A DNA stretch of 64,000 nucleotides, from the NCBI GenBank assembly GCA_022795445.1, contig JAAWGR010000002.1, positions 39,145 through 103,144 of the forward strand, written 5' to 3'. This document shows, in pieces, positions 25,704-33,591 of this stretch. Source of the DNA: Oscillibacter sp. Its GTDB lineage: Bacteria > Bacillota > Clostridia > Oscillospirales > Oscillospiraceae. The notes beneath the pieces are model-generated. The model had not been told where the DNA came from and made no database searches. It was given only the letters and a program-made list of their open reading frames with translations. The translations under genes and the position numbers were made by a program. Numbering within the stretch: the stretch's first letter is position 1; every line of letters starts with the position of its first letter.

Positions 25704-26513
25704 TTGCATTTGTTGACAGATATCACGCTAAACGGCTTTCCCCTTTGGGTTGTGGCGCTGCTGTGTGTGGGGGTATTCTTTGCCTCTTTTATGGACGCCA
25801 TTGCCGGAGGGGGCGGCATCATCTCGGTGCCAAGCCACCTGATCGCATTCGGAAACCTGCCCACACCTTACGCACTGGGAACAAACAAGGTTTCCGCCGC
25901 AATCGGCACGGTGTTCTCTACCGTCCGGTTCATCCAAAACGGCTATGTAAACTGGCGGCTGTTCGCCCCGGCGATTTTTATTGCCCTGGCTGGTTCCGCA
26001 GGCGGGACCTGGCTGCAGCACAGGACACCGGATATTGTATTAAAGTACCTTCTGCTGGTGGTTCTTCCAGTTGTAGCCTGCATTACCCTGCGCACTCGGG
26101 CGTGGCCCGACGAACCGGGGGAAATCGACCCCAAAAAGCAGACAGCCATCGTCTGGGCAGCGGCGCTGGTCATTGGCGCTTACGATGGTTATTATGGTCC
26201 AGGGACGGGCACCTTTTTAATGATCATCTTTATCCGCCTTGCAAAAATGGACACCCGTCATGCTGCCGGCGGCGTAAAAATCATCAACCTCTCCTCCAAT
26301 GTCGGCAGTCTTGTTACCCAGCTGGCCTCCGGCTATGTCTACCTCGGCATAGGGCTAACCGCCGCGGTCGCTTCCATTGCCGGGCATTATATCGGCGCAG
26401 GCCTCGCGATCAAAAACGGCAGCCGGATTGTCCGCCCCGCCGTCGTTGTTGTATTGATTCTTTTAACCATTAAGGTCGTAAGCGAGCTGCTGTTCCCAAG
26501 CTTCTGGGCATAA
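25704..26513 (+). CDS. TauE/SafE-family membrane permease
   Basis: A 269-residue integral membrane protein with about eight hydrophobic segments. The signature AIAGGGGIISVPSHLIAFG near residue 27 and the mirrored GAYDGYYGPGTGTFLMI near residue 155 are the two inverted half-repeats of the TauE/SafE family, which exports or imports sulfonates, sulfite or other small organic anions. TTG start behind AAGGGAGA. The substrate cannot be told from sequence; neither neighbour is a sulfur-metabolism gene. Confidence 0.85.
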   Translation: MHLLTDITLNGFPLWVVALLCVGVFFASFMDAIAGGGGIISVPSHLIAFGNLPTPYALGTNKVSAAIGTVFSTVRFIQNGYVNWRLFAPAIFIALAGSAGGTWLQHRTPDIVLKYLLLVVLPVVACITLRTRAWPDEPGEIDPKKQTAIVWAAALVIGAYDGYYGPGTGTFLMIIFIRLAKMDTRHAAGGVKIINLSSNVGSLVTQLASGYVYLGIGLTAAVASIAGHYIGAGLAIKNGSRIVRPAVVVVLILLTIKVVSELLFPSFWA

Positions 26514-26603
26514 GCCCAGGTGAAATTTTTCCGGTTGAAGCGCATGGACGTTTGAAGATATTATCCAAATCAAAATTTAGTATATGGAGAGCGAGAGAAT
26601 GTT

Positions 26604-27311
26604 ATGAAAAAAACCATCGGCATTTTAGGCGGCATGGGCCCTCTGGCCACGGCGGATCTCTACCGCAAATTAGTCACACTCACGGACGCCGCCAGCGACA
26701 ACGGACACATCCGTGTTTACATCGACAGCAACGCTGCGATCCCTGACCGCACCGCCGCCATCCTGTCCGGCGGTCCCGACCCGCTGCCTGCCATGACAGA
26801 TTCCCTTCGGAAGCTGGAAGCTTGCGGCGCGGACTGCATCATCATGCCCTGTAATACCGCCCATTATTTCCTTCCCAAACTGCAAGCGTTGACGGAAACG
26901 CCGTTCCTCAGTATGCTGGAAGCCGCCGCAAAAGCATGCCGCCTCCGTTACCCAGGGAAAACCGCCGCCATCTGGGGCACCAAAGGTACCCTGGCCTCCG
27001 GTCTTTATCAAAAAGCCTTGGAAGCGGAAGACGTGCCTTACCTGGTCCCGAACGAGGTGGAGCAGGATGCGTTAATGCGCGTCATCTACCAGGGTGTAAA
27101 AGCAGGCGCACCGCCGGAGGCGTACCGGACAGACTACCTCTCCGTTCTGGACGCCATGAAGGCACAAGGCGCGGACTATTACATCCTTGGCTGTACGGAG
27201 CTGCCCCTTGCAGCCCAGCTCTTAGCGTCGGACGCCCCTGCCGTTGATCCGACGGAGGAATTAGCAAAAGCTTCCATTCGCTTCTGTGGCTATGCTGTGA
27301 AAGAAGCGTAA
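26604..27311 (+). CDS. Aspartate/glutamate racemase family protein
   Basis: A cofactor-independent amino-acid racemase fold of 235 residues. The two catalytic cysteines are present in MPCNTAH (first half) and LGCTELP (second half), and the start KKTIGILGGMGPLAT is typical of aspartate racemases. It would interconvert L- and D-Asp or a related amino acid in the cytosol. The next gene downstream is a dicarboxylate/amino-acid carrier, possibly a functional neighbour although it has its own promoter. MurI (glutamate racemase) is less likely given the start motif. Confidence 0.85.
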   Translation: MKKTIGILGGMGPLATADLYRKLVTLTDAASDNGHIRVYIDSNAAIPDRTAAILSGGPDPLPAMTDSLRKLEACGADCIIMPCNTAHYFLPKLQALTETPFLSMLEAAAKACRLRYPGKTAAIWGTKGTLASGLYQKALEAEDVPYLVPNEVEQDALMRVIYQGVKAGAPPEAYRTDYLSVLDAMKAQGADYYILGCTELPLAAQLLASDAPAVDPTEELAKASIRFCGYAVKEA

Positions 27312-27318
27312 TCCAAAA

Positions 27319-27349
27319 CGCCGGTCAAGCTTTGTGCCTGGCCGGCGTC
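27319..27349 (+). terminator. Terminator after the racemase gene
   Basis: Ten-base stem ACGCCGGTCA with TGGCCGGCGT (one G-U), followed by CGTTTTCTTTCTT. Confidence 0.75.
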
Positions 27350-27382
27350 GTTTTCTTTCTTCACAATTTCTTAACAAAAGAC

Positions 27383-27411
27383 TTTACAAATCAAGAGTAA
27401 TTTGGTATAAT
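27383..27411 (+). promoter_or_regulatory. Promoter of the dicarboxylate/amino-acid symporter gene
   Basis: TTTACA (27383-27388) and TATAAT (27406-27411), spacer 17. The leader of about 100 bases contains GGAACTGTC and GACCGTTCC, which can pair with one mismatch; I cannot assign it to a known riboswitch. Confidence 0.7.
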
Positions 27412-27518
27412 ATCACCAATCCAGAAAGGAACTGTCGGAATCATTTTGTAATAATCGTAAAAACTCTCGAGAACCCCCCGTTTCTGACCGTTCCAAACTT
27501 TCTTTTTGAGGTGATGAA

Positions 27519-28736
27519 ATGAAGAAACTGAGTTTACCCGTACAAATCCTGATCGCCCTTGCTTTAGGCATCGTCGTGGGCCTGATTTGCTTTTTCACTG
27601 GCATGGCTGACTTTACCGCCAGCTACTTAAAGCCCTTCGGTGACATCTTCGTCAACCTCCTGAAGTTCATTGTCGTCCCAGTGGTGCTCCTCTCTATGAT
27701 TGACGGCATCATTTCCATGGGCGACATGAAAAAGGTTGGCGCTGTCGGCTGGAAGACGGTGGCCTATTTCCTCTGCACCACTGCCATTGCCTGCATCATC
27801 GGCCTCGTATTTGCCAACGTTTTCAACAGTATGCATTTGTTCCCCACCCTCGCTCTGGATGAGGGTGCAGTATGGGACAAAGCAACTTCCGCCAACTTTA
27901 TGGATACCCTGGTTAGCATTTTCCCATCCAATATGTGGTCGTCCTTCAGTTCGGCGAATATGCTGCAAGTAATCGTAATTGCCCTGTTCTTTGGCGGCGG
28001 CATTCTGGCCGCGGGCGAGAAGGGCAAGCTTTGCAAAGACATTGTAAGCTCCTTCTACGCAGTAATTGAGCAGGTTATGACCTTTATCATCAGCCTGTCC
28101 CCCATTGGCGTTTTTACCATGATGGCTTGGGTGGTTGCGACCCAGGGTGCGAATATTCTTGGATCTCTGGTGCTGGTTCTGCTGTGCGCCTATCTGGGCT
28201 ACATTGTCCATGCTATTTTGGTCTACTCCATGTCGGCAAAAATATTTGCGGGCATGAGTCCTGTCCGCTTCTTCAAAGGTGCGTTCGCCGCTATGATGTT
28301 CGCGTTTACCTCCACTTCTTCCGCCGCCACGCTGCCGGTTTCCAAAGAGTGTGCAGATGAGTTGGGTGCGGACAGTGAGATTTCCGCTTTTGTGCTGCCT
28401 CTTGGCTCCACCATCAATATGGATGGTACCGCTATTTACCAGTGTGTTGCGACGATTTTCCTGGCGTCCTGCGCGGGTGTGCAGCTGAGCATTGGACAGA
28501 TGGTAACGATTGTTGTCACGGCGACGCTGGCGTCCATTGGTACGGCGGGCGTCTCTGGTGCAGGCATGATCATGCTGGCGATGGTCCTGACGGCGATGGG
28601 TATTGACGTCAATCTGATCATGATTATCTACGGCATTGACCGGCTCTTTGATATGGGCCGCACCTGCCTGAACGTTGCAGGCGACATCTCCTGCTCCATC
28701 TGCGTCTCCCACTGGGAAGGAAAAGCTCACAAGTAA
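27519..28736 (+). CDS. Dicarboxylate/amino acid:cation symporter (DAACS family)
   Basis: A 405-residue membrane carrier that couples uptake of acidic or neutral amino acids or C4-dicarboxylates to Na+ or H+. The serine-rich hairpin TSTSSAATLPVS and the transport motif NMDGTA are both present, as are the eight hydrophobic segments of the GltP/SstT/DctA fold. AGGTGATGA acts as ribosome site directly before the ATG. Substrate choice between Glu/Asp, Ser/Thr and succinate cannot be made from the sequence. Followed by the large palindromic element. Confidence 0.9.
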   Translation: MKKLSLPVQILIALALGIVVGLICFFTGMADFTASYLKPFGDIFVNLLKFIVVPVVLLSMIDGIISMGDMKKVGAVGWKTVAYFLCTTAIACIIGLVFANVFNSMHLFPTLALDEGAVWDKATSANFMDTLVSIFPSNMWSSFSSANMLQVIVIALFFGGGILAAGEKGKLCKDIVSSFYAVIEQVMTFIISLSPIGVFTMMAWVVATQGANILGSLVLVLLCAYLGYIVHAILVYSMSAKIFAGMSPVRFFKGAFAAMMFAFTSTSSAATLPVSKECADELGADSEISAFVLPLGSTINMDGTAIYQCVATIFLASCAGVQLSIGQMVTIVVTATLASIGTAGVSGAGMIMLAMVLTAMGIDVNLIMIIYGIDRLFDMGRTCLNVAGDISCSICVSHWEGKAHK

Positions 28737-28809
28737 AATCATCCATTGCTTCCCAGCAATGCGGGGCGCACCTGCGGTGGGCGCGCCTCGCGGCGCGGAG
28801 CGTTGGATT

Positions 28810-29314
28810 CAGCCATTCCCATGGCTGGAAGGTTTGAACCCCCATTTCTCTTTTCTCTCGCCAGAGAAAAGAGAAACGGGCCGTTCACGGTCCAAAGAGA
28901 AAAGAGCGCTGTGAGGTGCGGTGCCAATTGCTGGATTGTACCATTCAACACGAGAAGACCACACTGACTTGACCCTGCGTCTACCGCCGCTGTCGCTCTG
29001 CGGTGCCCGCTGAGGATGGTACTTCTACCACCTTGTTCGTTCTGACGATAGATGCAGCGAACTGCCAGATTGTAAAACGTTAGACGAACCGTCCCCCAAC
29101 GGCCCCGCAGCAGCGACAGCGGAAGGAGAGGCACGCCAAATCTGTGTGGTCTTCTTCGTTTTCGATGGTAGGCACTATAAAGATTCCACCGGACTTGAGA
29201 CGCCCCGCGGGGCGTCTTTTTCTCTTTTGGACCGTGAACAGCCCGTTTTCTCTTTTTCTTCGCCAAGAAAAAGAGAAAATGGGGGGTTCAAACCCACCAG
29301 CTATGCAATGGCTG
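28810..29314. repeat. Non-coding imperfect palindromic element of about 505 bases
   Basis: The outer ends CAGCC (28810) and GGCTG (29314) open two long inverted arms. Matching blocks are GGTTTGAACCC/GGGTTCAAACC, GTTCACGGTCCAAA/its complement, CGAGAAGACCACAC (28951-28964)/29143-29158, and an 11-base block CCGCTGTCGCT (28987-28997)/AGCGACAGCGG (29112-29122). Each arm holds its own perfect hairpin with the same CGCC loop: 14 pairs at 28845-28876 and 15 pairs at 29246-29279. The arms differ in sequence yet each stays self-complementary. No gene is supported inside. It looks like a MITE-like or structured repeat; copy number elsewhere is unknown. Confidence 0.75.
29199..29221 (+). terminator. Terminator-like hairpin inside the palindromic element
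   Basis: An 18-base self-complementary G+C-rich sequence (29199-29216) followed by TTTTT. It would stop transcripts reading from the symporter gene toward the sigma-factor gene. Confidence 0.7.
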
Positions 29315-29377
29315 AAAGTTTTTCGCAAATTTTTTCAAAAACTTTGAGATATTTTCCTTTTCAAAAGGATATTGGAG

Positions 29378-29397
29378 AGTAGAAGGGCCCTTCTACT
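29378..29397. promoter_or_regulatory. Perfect 20-base palindrome before the ECF sigma gene
   Basis: AGTAGAAGGGCCCTTCTACT is fully self-complementary and lies 24 bases before the start codon. It has no T-run, so an operator or an RNA hairpin near the ribosome site is more likely than a terminator. Confidence 0.5.
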
Positions 29398-29421
29398 TGA
29401 GTGAGAGCGAGGTGAGATGCG

Positions 29422-29901
29422 TTGACGGATGAACAGTTCCAGAGAATTGTGGAACAGTACGGCGATACCATCTTTCGCTTGGCCTACAGCTACCTGAAAA
29501 ACCGCGCCGACGCGGAAGACGTTATGCAGGAAACCCTGCTTAAACGCTGTCTGGAATCAAAACCGTTCGCTTCCCCAGAGCACGAAAAACATTGGCTGCT
29601 GCGTGTGGCCTCCAACGAATGTAAACACATCCTCCGTTCCCCCTGGCGGCGACGGACCAACCCTTTGGAGGACACCAGCGAAATTGCTGTCTTCGACGAA
29701 CCAGCACAATCCGAACTGTTCTGCCATGTGATGTCCCTGCCGCCAAAATACCGGGCTGCCATCTACCTGCATTACTACGAAGGCTACCCCGTACAGGACA
29801 TCGCGGAACTGATGCATTCGAAACCATCCACCGTCCAAACCTGGCTCATGCGGGCCAGGGGACGACTGCTGACAAAACTACAGGAGGCTGAGAGCCAATG
29901 A
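29422..29901 (+). CDS. ECF-type RNA polymerase sigma factor
   Basis: A 159-residue sigma-70 family protein with only regions 2 and 4. Region 2 contains DAEDVMQETLLK (core binding and -10 recognition); region 4 has LPPKYRAAIYLHYYEGYPVQDIAELM and a helix-turn-helix ending TVQTWLMRARGRL. The TTG start follows GAGGTGA. The next gene overlaps by four bases and encodes a one-span membrane protein, the usual arrangement for an ECF sigma and its anti-sigma. The signal is unknown. Confidence 0.9.
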   Translation: MTDEQFQRIVEQYGDTIFRLAYSYLKNRADAEDVMQETLLKRCLESKPFASPEHEKHWLLRVASNECKHILRSPWRRRTNPLEDTSEIAVFDEPAQSELFCHVMSLPPKYRAAIYLHYYEGYPVQDIAELMHSKPSTVQTWLMRARGRLLTKLQEAESQ

Positions 29902-30506
29902 TGAACGAAAAACTCTACCGCGAAACCTTTTCCCGGCTGTGCGCCTCCGACAAGGCCAAAAAGGAGGTCCTTATGAAAATGCAGGAACAAACCAAGAAAA
30001 AACGTCTGCCGAAACTTCTGCGGACGGCCGCTATCGCCGCGATCCTGACCGTGGTCCTGGCTGTGACCGCCGACGCGGCCAGCGGGGGAAATCTGCTGGA
30101 CGGATTGCTCTTCACAATTGTTTCCTCTGACGGCATTCACGAAACTTGGGTGGACGAGGACGGCAACGAGTTCAACGTCATCAGCATCGGCGGAGGTACC
30201 GAAATCCAAGACGGCCGCGTAATCCTCAAAGCTATGGGCGAGGAAGAAGACATCACCGACACCTTGGAAGCGGAAGGCATCTTCACAAAAACCTATGACG
30301 CAGAAGGCATGGAAGTCGTCATCACCGTTACGGGCACCGTGGAGGACCATACCGTGGAAATCGTAACGCCGGAGGTTACGATCTCTCCGGCAACCCCGGC
30401 AGTTCAGTATTCATCTTCCTCGTATCAAGTTCCCTCGGAAAACAGCGACGATCAAGTAGGACTGACCTTCATCTCGGAAAATACGGACGATTGCACCGGA
30501 CAATAA
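29898..30506 (+). CDS. Membrane protein, probable anti-sigma factor
   Basis: A 202-residue protein with a short N-terminal cytoplasmic part (about 1-40, Lys-rich), one membrane helix (about 43-62, LLRTAAIAAILTVVLAVTAD) and an acidic extracytoplasmic domain rich in Thr, Glu and Asp. This topology and the four-base overlap with the sigma gene suggest an anti-sigma or sensor role. The N-terminal part is short and lacks the zinc HxxxCxxC motif of ZAS anti-sigma factors, so the call rests mainly on context. Confidence 0.65.
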   Translation: MMNEKLYRETFSRLCASDKAKKEVLMKMQEQTKKKRLPKLLRTAAIAAILTVVLAVTADAASGGNLLDGLLFTIVSSDGIHETWVDEDGNEFNVISIGGGTEIQDGRVILKAMGEEEDITDTLEAEGIFTKTYDAEGMEVVITVTGTVEDHTVEIVTPEVTISPATPAVQYSSSSYQVPSENSDDQVGLTFISENTDDCTGQ

Positions 30507-30544
30507 AAACAGGGGGGAACTCTGAGAGAGTCCCCCCTGTTTTC
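30506..30544. terminator. Bidirectional terminator
   Basis: AAAACAGGGGGGAACTCT pairs with AGAGTCCCCCCTGTTTT with one bulged base. It serves the sigma operon and the convergent DUF4317-like gene. Confidence 0.85.
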
Positions 30545-30556
30545 ATCTGTTATAGC

Positions 30557-31708
30557 TTATTCTTCCGGAAGAGGTTTTTCTTCCCGGATCTCCACTGGCA
30601 GGCCGTTGACCTCTACACCTTCGTCCGCAGGAATCAGCAGGTACTTTCTCCCATCAATCACCCGGTCAATCACTGCATAACTGCATTCTGGCTCCATAAT
30701 GATTGTCACCTCTTCGGTTTTGATCTCGTACTTCTTGCTGTCGATCAGATTCAGCGGATTCATCACTGCGCCGCTGCCGAACAGCTCGCTGCACTTCTCC
30801 TGGAACGTGGTAACCTGCTCCTCTGGGACGCCGCAGCCCCGCAGCACCTTTCCCAGTTCCTGGCTGGTAACTTCTAACGCGTCGGATTCCTTACTTGCCT
30901 GATGCTCCTCAATTTTGGACCGCAGCTCCTCATGCAGCGTCCAGGCCACATCCAGGCTGCAAGCGCCCTCCAGCGCGTCGCACAGGGCCGTCTGGAAAGC
31001 TTCCTTCTGCTCCACGGCGGTCATTGGCGGTTCCATCTTAAACAGCGCTTCAATCACCTCATGATGCAGCGCCTCCGGCTTGCGGGCGTAGAACAGCGCA
31101 TTGTAGATGTTTGCCGTCCGGTCGTCGAAGGCTGGGAACAAGAAACCCAATTCCGGCGTGGAAACAATCTGCCCGGCAGTACAGTTGTGAAAGCCGTTGT
31201 CGCCAGGGAAATAACCCAGCTCCTGCTTGCCGTCCTTCACAGGGCAGATACTGCATACAATGTACGAAAACACCGTTTCGGAGTCCTCTGCCGCACCGTC
31301 TTTTGTCCGGCGGGGCACGTCGTAAGCGTCGTGGGCCAGGAGGATCAGGTAGTTGCCGCCATCCATGTCCAGGGAGTCAATGACCTTCTGGTAGAATTCG
31401 TTCCGGACTTCCCCGTTCTTCAGCTCGGAATCCCGGAGGGCCATCAGCAGACGGTGCTCATCGCTGTCCATCACTTGCTCGTTAGTGAAAGTGATGTCAA
31501 TCAAATTCCGCCCCAGGCCGCCGGACAGAGATTTTTTCAGGAGGCTCAGATATTTCTCCGCCTCTTCCTGGGGCATACCGCCCAAAGATTCGTCCAGATA
31601 GGAAACCACATTCCGGTTTCCATTGACGTAGCAGCCATAGATGCGGCTCACAGCGCTTTTTTCAGGCCGGAAGCGGCGGCGAAGCTCGCCTAATTCTTTT
31701 AAATTCAT
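30557..31708 (-). CDS. DUF4317-like protein
   Basis: A 383-residue cytosolic protein, start chosen at the ATG behind GCGAGGT (MNLKELGELRRRFRPEKSAV). The opening ELGELRRRFRPEK and the CYVNGNRNVVSYLDE block match the DUF4317 family of Clostridia as I recall it. No catalytic motif or membrane segment is visible; the last third is acidic. Function unknown. It is divergent from spoIIID with 169 bases between the start codons. Confidence 0.7.
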   Translation of the reverse strand: MNLKELGELRRRFRPEKSAVSRIYGCYVNGNRNVVSYLDESLGGMPQEEAEKYLSLLKKSLSGGLGRNLIDITFTNEQVMDSDEHRLLMALRDSELKNGEVRNEFYQKVIDSLDMDGGNYLILLAHDAYDVPRRTKDGAAEDSETVFSYIVCSICPVKDGKQELGYFPGDNGFHNCTAGQIVSTPELGFLFPAFDDRTANIYNALFYARKPEALHHEVIEALFKMEPPMTAVEQKEAFQTALCDALEGACSLDVAWTLHEELRSKIEEHQASKESDALEVTSQELGKVLRGCGVPEEQVTTFQEKCSELFGSGAVMNPLNLIDSKKYEIKTEEVTIIMEPECSYAVIDRVIDGRKYLLIPADEGVEVNGLPVEIREEKPLPEE

Positions 31709-31817
31709 ATGTACCTCGCTTTTTGTCAAACAGAATAACGATTTTATTTTACCGGAAATTTTCCTAAAAAGCAATCCTAAATTTACCGCAAAATCTGCGC
31801 TTCTTTGAAACCCTTGC

Positions 31818-31846
31818 ACATAATCCCAGAATCCGCCGCATAAGAT
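31818..31846 (+). promoter_or_regulatory. Possible sigma-E-type promoter of spoIIID
   Basis: ACATAAT (31818-31824) and CATAAGAT (31839-31846) stand 14 bases apart, resembling the mother-cell sigma-E consensus (kmATATT, CATACAnT) with mismatches in both parts. In Bacillus spoIIID is sigma-E dependent. Confidence 0.35.
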
Positions 31847-31877
31847 GGAGCAACAAGAGGCGGGGAGTGAAGGTGTT

Positions 31878-32126
31878 TTGAAGGGAAACATGGAGGAGCG
31901 GGCGGAGCGCCTGGCTCTCTATATCATAGAGAATCGGACCACGGTCCGCGCCGCCGCGCAGAAATTCGGGATCAGCAAAAGTACGGTACATAAAGACATC
32001 TCCGAGCGGCTGCCATTGTTCAACCGCCCGTTGTATCTGCAAGTCAAGGAAGTGCTGGACGTGAACAAAGCCCAGCGGCATATCCGGGGCGGCATTGCCA
32101 CCCGCAAAAAATACCGTGGCGGCTGA
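31878..32126 (+). CDS. spoIIID: Sporulation transcriptional regulator SpoIIID
   Basis: A mother-cell DNA-binding regulator of sporulation. The TTG start behind GAAGGTG gives 82 residues, the usual size. The helix-turn-helix reads TVRAAAQKFGISKSTVHKDISERL, followed by the conserved KVLDVNKAQRHIRGG-like C-terminal basic helix (here KEVLDVNKAQRHIRGG). It is the clearest marker in the window that the organism belongs to an endospore-forming lineage. A small gene of unknown role follows after 20 bases. Confidence 0.95.
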   Translation: MKGNMEERAERLALYIIENRTTVRAAAQKFGISKSTVHKDISERLPLFNRPLYLQVKEVLDVNKAQRHIRGGIATRKKYRGG

Positions 32127-32146
32127 CGCCGTCTAAGGAGGACGCT

Positions 32147-32416
32147 ATGGCAAACCGAAGCTATGGCAGGGGCCGTCAGGCCCGGCCTGAACGCAAAACC
32201 GTATCCCGGTCAGGTGTGCCATCCTACCGGGAGCCGGAGGTCCGCCGCTGGCCCCATCCGGTCACGCCGGCGGCGGAACCCCAGACGGCGCAGACTCAGG
32301 ACCCGGCCCTGCATTACATCCGCTGTGCCCTATCGTATCAAAACCAGCTTTTGGCAGACATCAAGGCGCTTTTGGAACAACTTGCGGCGGACCGGGCCTC
32401 CGGGGAGGAAAAATAG
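32147..32416 (+). CDS. Small hypothetical protein downstream of spoIIID
   Basis: An 89-residue protein with a perfect AAGGAGGAC site 5-8 bases before the ATG. The N-terminal half is basic and Arg/Pro-rich (MANRSYGRGRQARPERK), the C-terminal half is a likely amphipathic helix (ALSYQNQLLADIKALLEQLAA). Not recognised. It is 20 bases after spoIIID and shares its terminator, so it may be made in the mother cell during sporulation (inference). Confidence 0.65.
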   Translation: MANRSYGRGRQARPERKTVSRSGVPSYREPEVRRWPHPVTPAAEPQTAQTQDPALHYIRCALSYQNQLLADIKALLEQLAADRASGEEK

Positions 32417-32436
32417 CGGCACACGCCGCTATTTTT
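32410..32436 (+). terminator. Terminator of the spoIIID unit
   Basis: AATAGCGGC/GCCGCTATT stem, ACAC loop, followed by TTTTCTTT. Confidence 0.85.
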
Positions 32437-32459
32437 TCTTTCTATTCATTTTTTCCCTC

Positions 32460-32488
32460 TTGTCTTTTTCGCGGACGGGCTTTATAAT
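32460..32488 (+). promoter_or_regulatory. Promoter of the LCP gene
   Basis: TTGTCT (32460-32465) and TATAAT (32483-32488), spacer 17, 74 bases before the ATG. Confidence 0.6.
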
Positions 32489-32562
32489 AGAAATAATTTT
32501 GTACCTTTCGCAGAAAACAGAAATTTGTAAGAAAGCGCCCCTTATGCGCACGGAGGTTTCCC

Positions 32563-33573
32563 ATGTCAAGAGCCCGCCGGCTGAAACGCCGCAAACGCCG
32601 CAGCCGTCTCTGGATCGTGCTGCTGACCTTTTTGGTAATCCTTGCCGCCGGTTATGCCGGCTTCCACGCCGTTGTCCGGCCCCCTGACCAAAAGGACGGC
32701 GGCAGGCCCGATGTTGCACAGACTCAAGGCCCCCTTCCCGCAGAGAACCTGACCGATGAGGAAGCAGATGCTTTCCGCTCCCACTACGAACGGAAGGATG
32801 CTTTCTATACAATCCTCGTCTCGGGCACCGACGGCGGGGGCGGCAACAGCGACACCAACATCCTTCTTGCTGTAGACGCCGCCAACAGTTCCATCTACGG
32901 CGTCAGCATTCCCCGGGACACTAAGGCCAATATCAACGGGAAAAACCACAAAATCAACGCCGCGTTTGCCCTTGGCGGCATGGAGCTGCTGGCCGACGTC
33001 GTGGCCGAGCAGCTGGGCATTCCTGTGGATTACACCGTTTCCGTGGATTTGCAGGGATTCCGCGCTTTGGTGGATGCGGTCGGCGGCGTGGACTTCTACA
33101 TCCCAGTCAATATGAACTATGACGACCCCATCCAAAACCTGTCCATCCATTTCTCCAAAGGGATGCGCCACCTTACTGGCGCAGAGGCCCTCAAGGTCGT
33201 CCGCTTCCGCCACAACAACGACGGCACCGGTTACGGCGGCAGCGAAGACATCGGTCGAATGCAAACCCAGCAGGATTTTCTCAAAGCCGTCGCTAAGCAG
33301 GTCCTTACCCCTTCCAGCCTCACAAAGCTGGACGATTTCGTCAAGATTTTCCAGAAGTACGTGAAAACCGACCTCAGCCTCGGCAACCTCGCCTGGCTGG
33401 GCACCGAAGCCGTCTCCATCGGCGTGGACGGCATTGAGTTCTCTACCCTTCCAGGCGATTGGAAATCTCCCTACATATACCTAAACAAGGAAGAAGTCCT
33501 CAGCGTTGTCAACCAATACCTGAACCCTTATGTGGAAGACCGCCTCCCAGAGGATATGAACATCCCCGGCTGA
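32563..33573 (+). CDS. LytR-CpsA-Psr (LCP) family cell-wall glycopolymer ligase
   Basis: A 336-residue type II membrane protein: Arg/Lys-rich cytoplasmic start, one membrane helix (about 15-37), then the extracellular LCP domain. The family blocks are SGTDGGGGNSDTNILL, SIPRDTKA, KINAAFALGG and the Arg-bearing VVRFRHNNDG with GRMQTQQDFL. These enzymes attach teichoic-acid-like or capsular polymers from lipid carriers to peptidoglycan. GGAGG lies six bases before the ATG. The secreted transglutaminase-like gene follows after 18 bases and is probably co-transcribed. Confidence 0.92.
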   Translation: MSRARRLKRRKRRSRLWIVLLTFLVILAAGYAGFHAVVRPPDQKDGGRPDVAQTQGPLPAENLTDEEADAFRSHYERKDAFYTILVSGTDGGGGNSDTNILLAVDAANSSIYGVSIPRDTKANINGKNHKINAAFALGGMELLADVVAEQLGIPVDYTVSVDLQGFRALVDAVGGVDFYIPVNMNYDDPIQNLSIHFSKGMRHLTGAEALKVVRFRHNNDGTGYGGSEDIGRMQTQQDFLKAVAKQVLTPSSLTKLDDFVKIFQKYVKTDLSLGNLAWLGTEAVSIGVDGIEFSTLPGDWKSPYIYLNKEEVLSVVNQYLNPYVEDRLPEDMNIPG

Positions 33574-33591
33574 TCCCGGAAAGGAGCTCTC

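Noticed and set aside
27412..27518. Riboswitch in the symporter leader
   Set aside because: Only one 9-base stem with a mismatch is visible and no known aptamer core is recognised.
28739..29266. 175-codon frame within the palindromic element
   Set aside because: Spans the inverted arms, its Lys/Arg-rich product simply reads the hairpin repeats, and there is no ribosome site or family match.
31725..31732. TGTCAAA upstream of the DUF4317-like gene as a Spo0A box
   Set aside because: One mismatch, isolated, no phasing or promoter relation that stands out.
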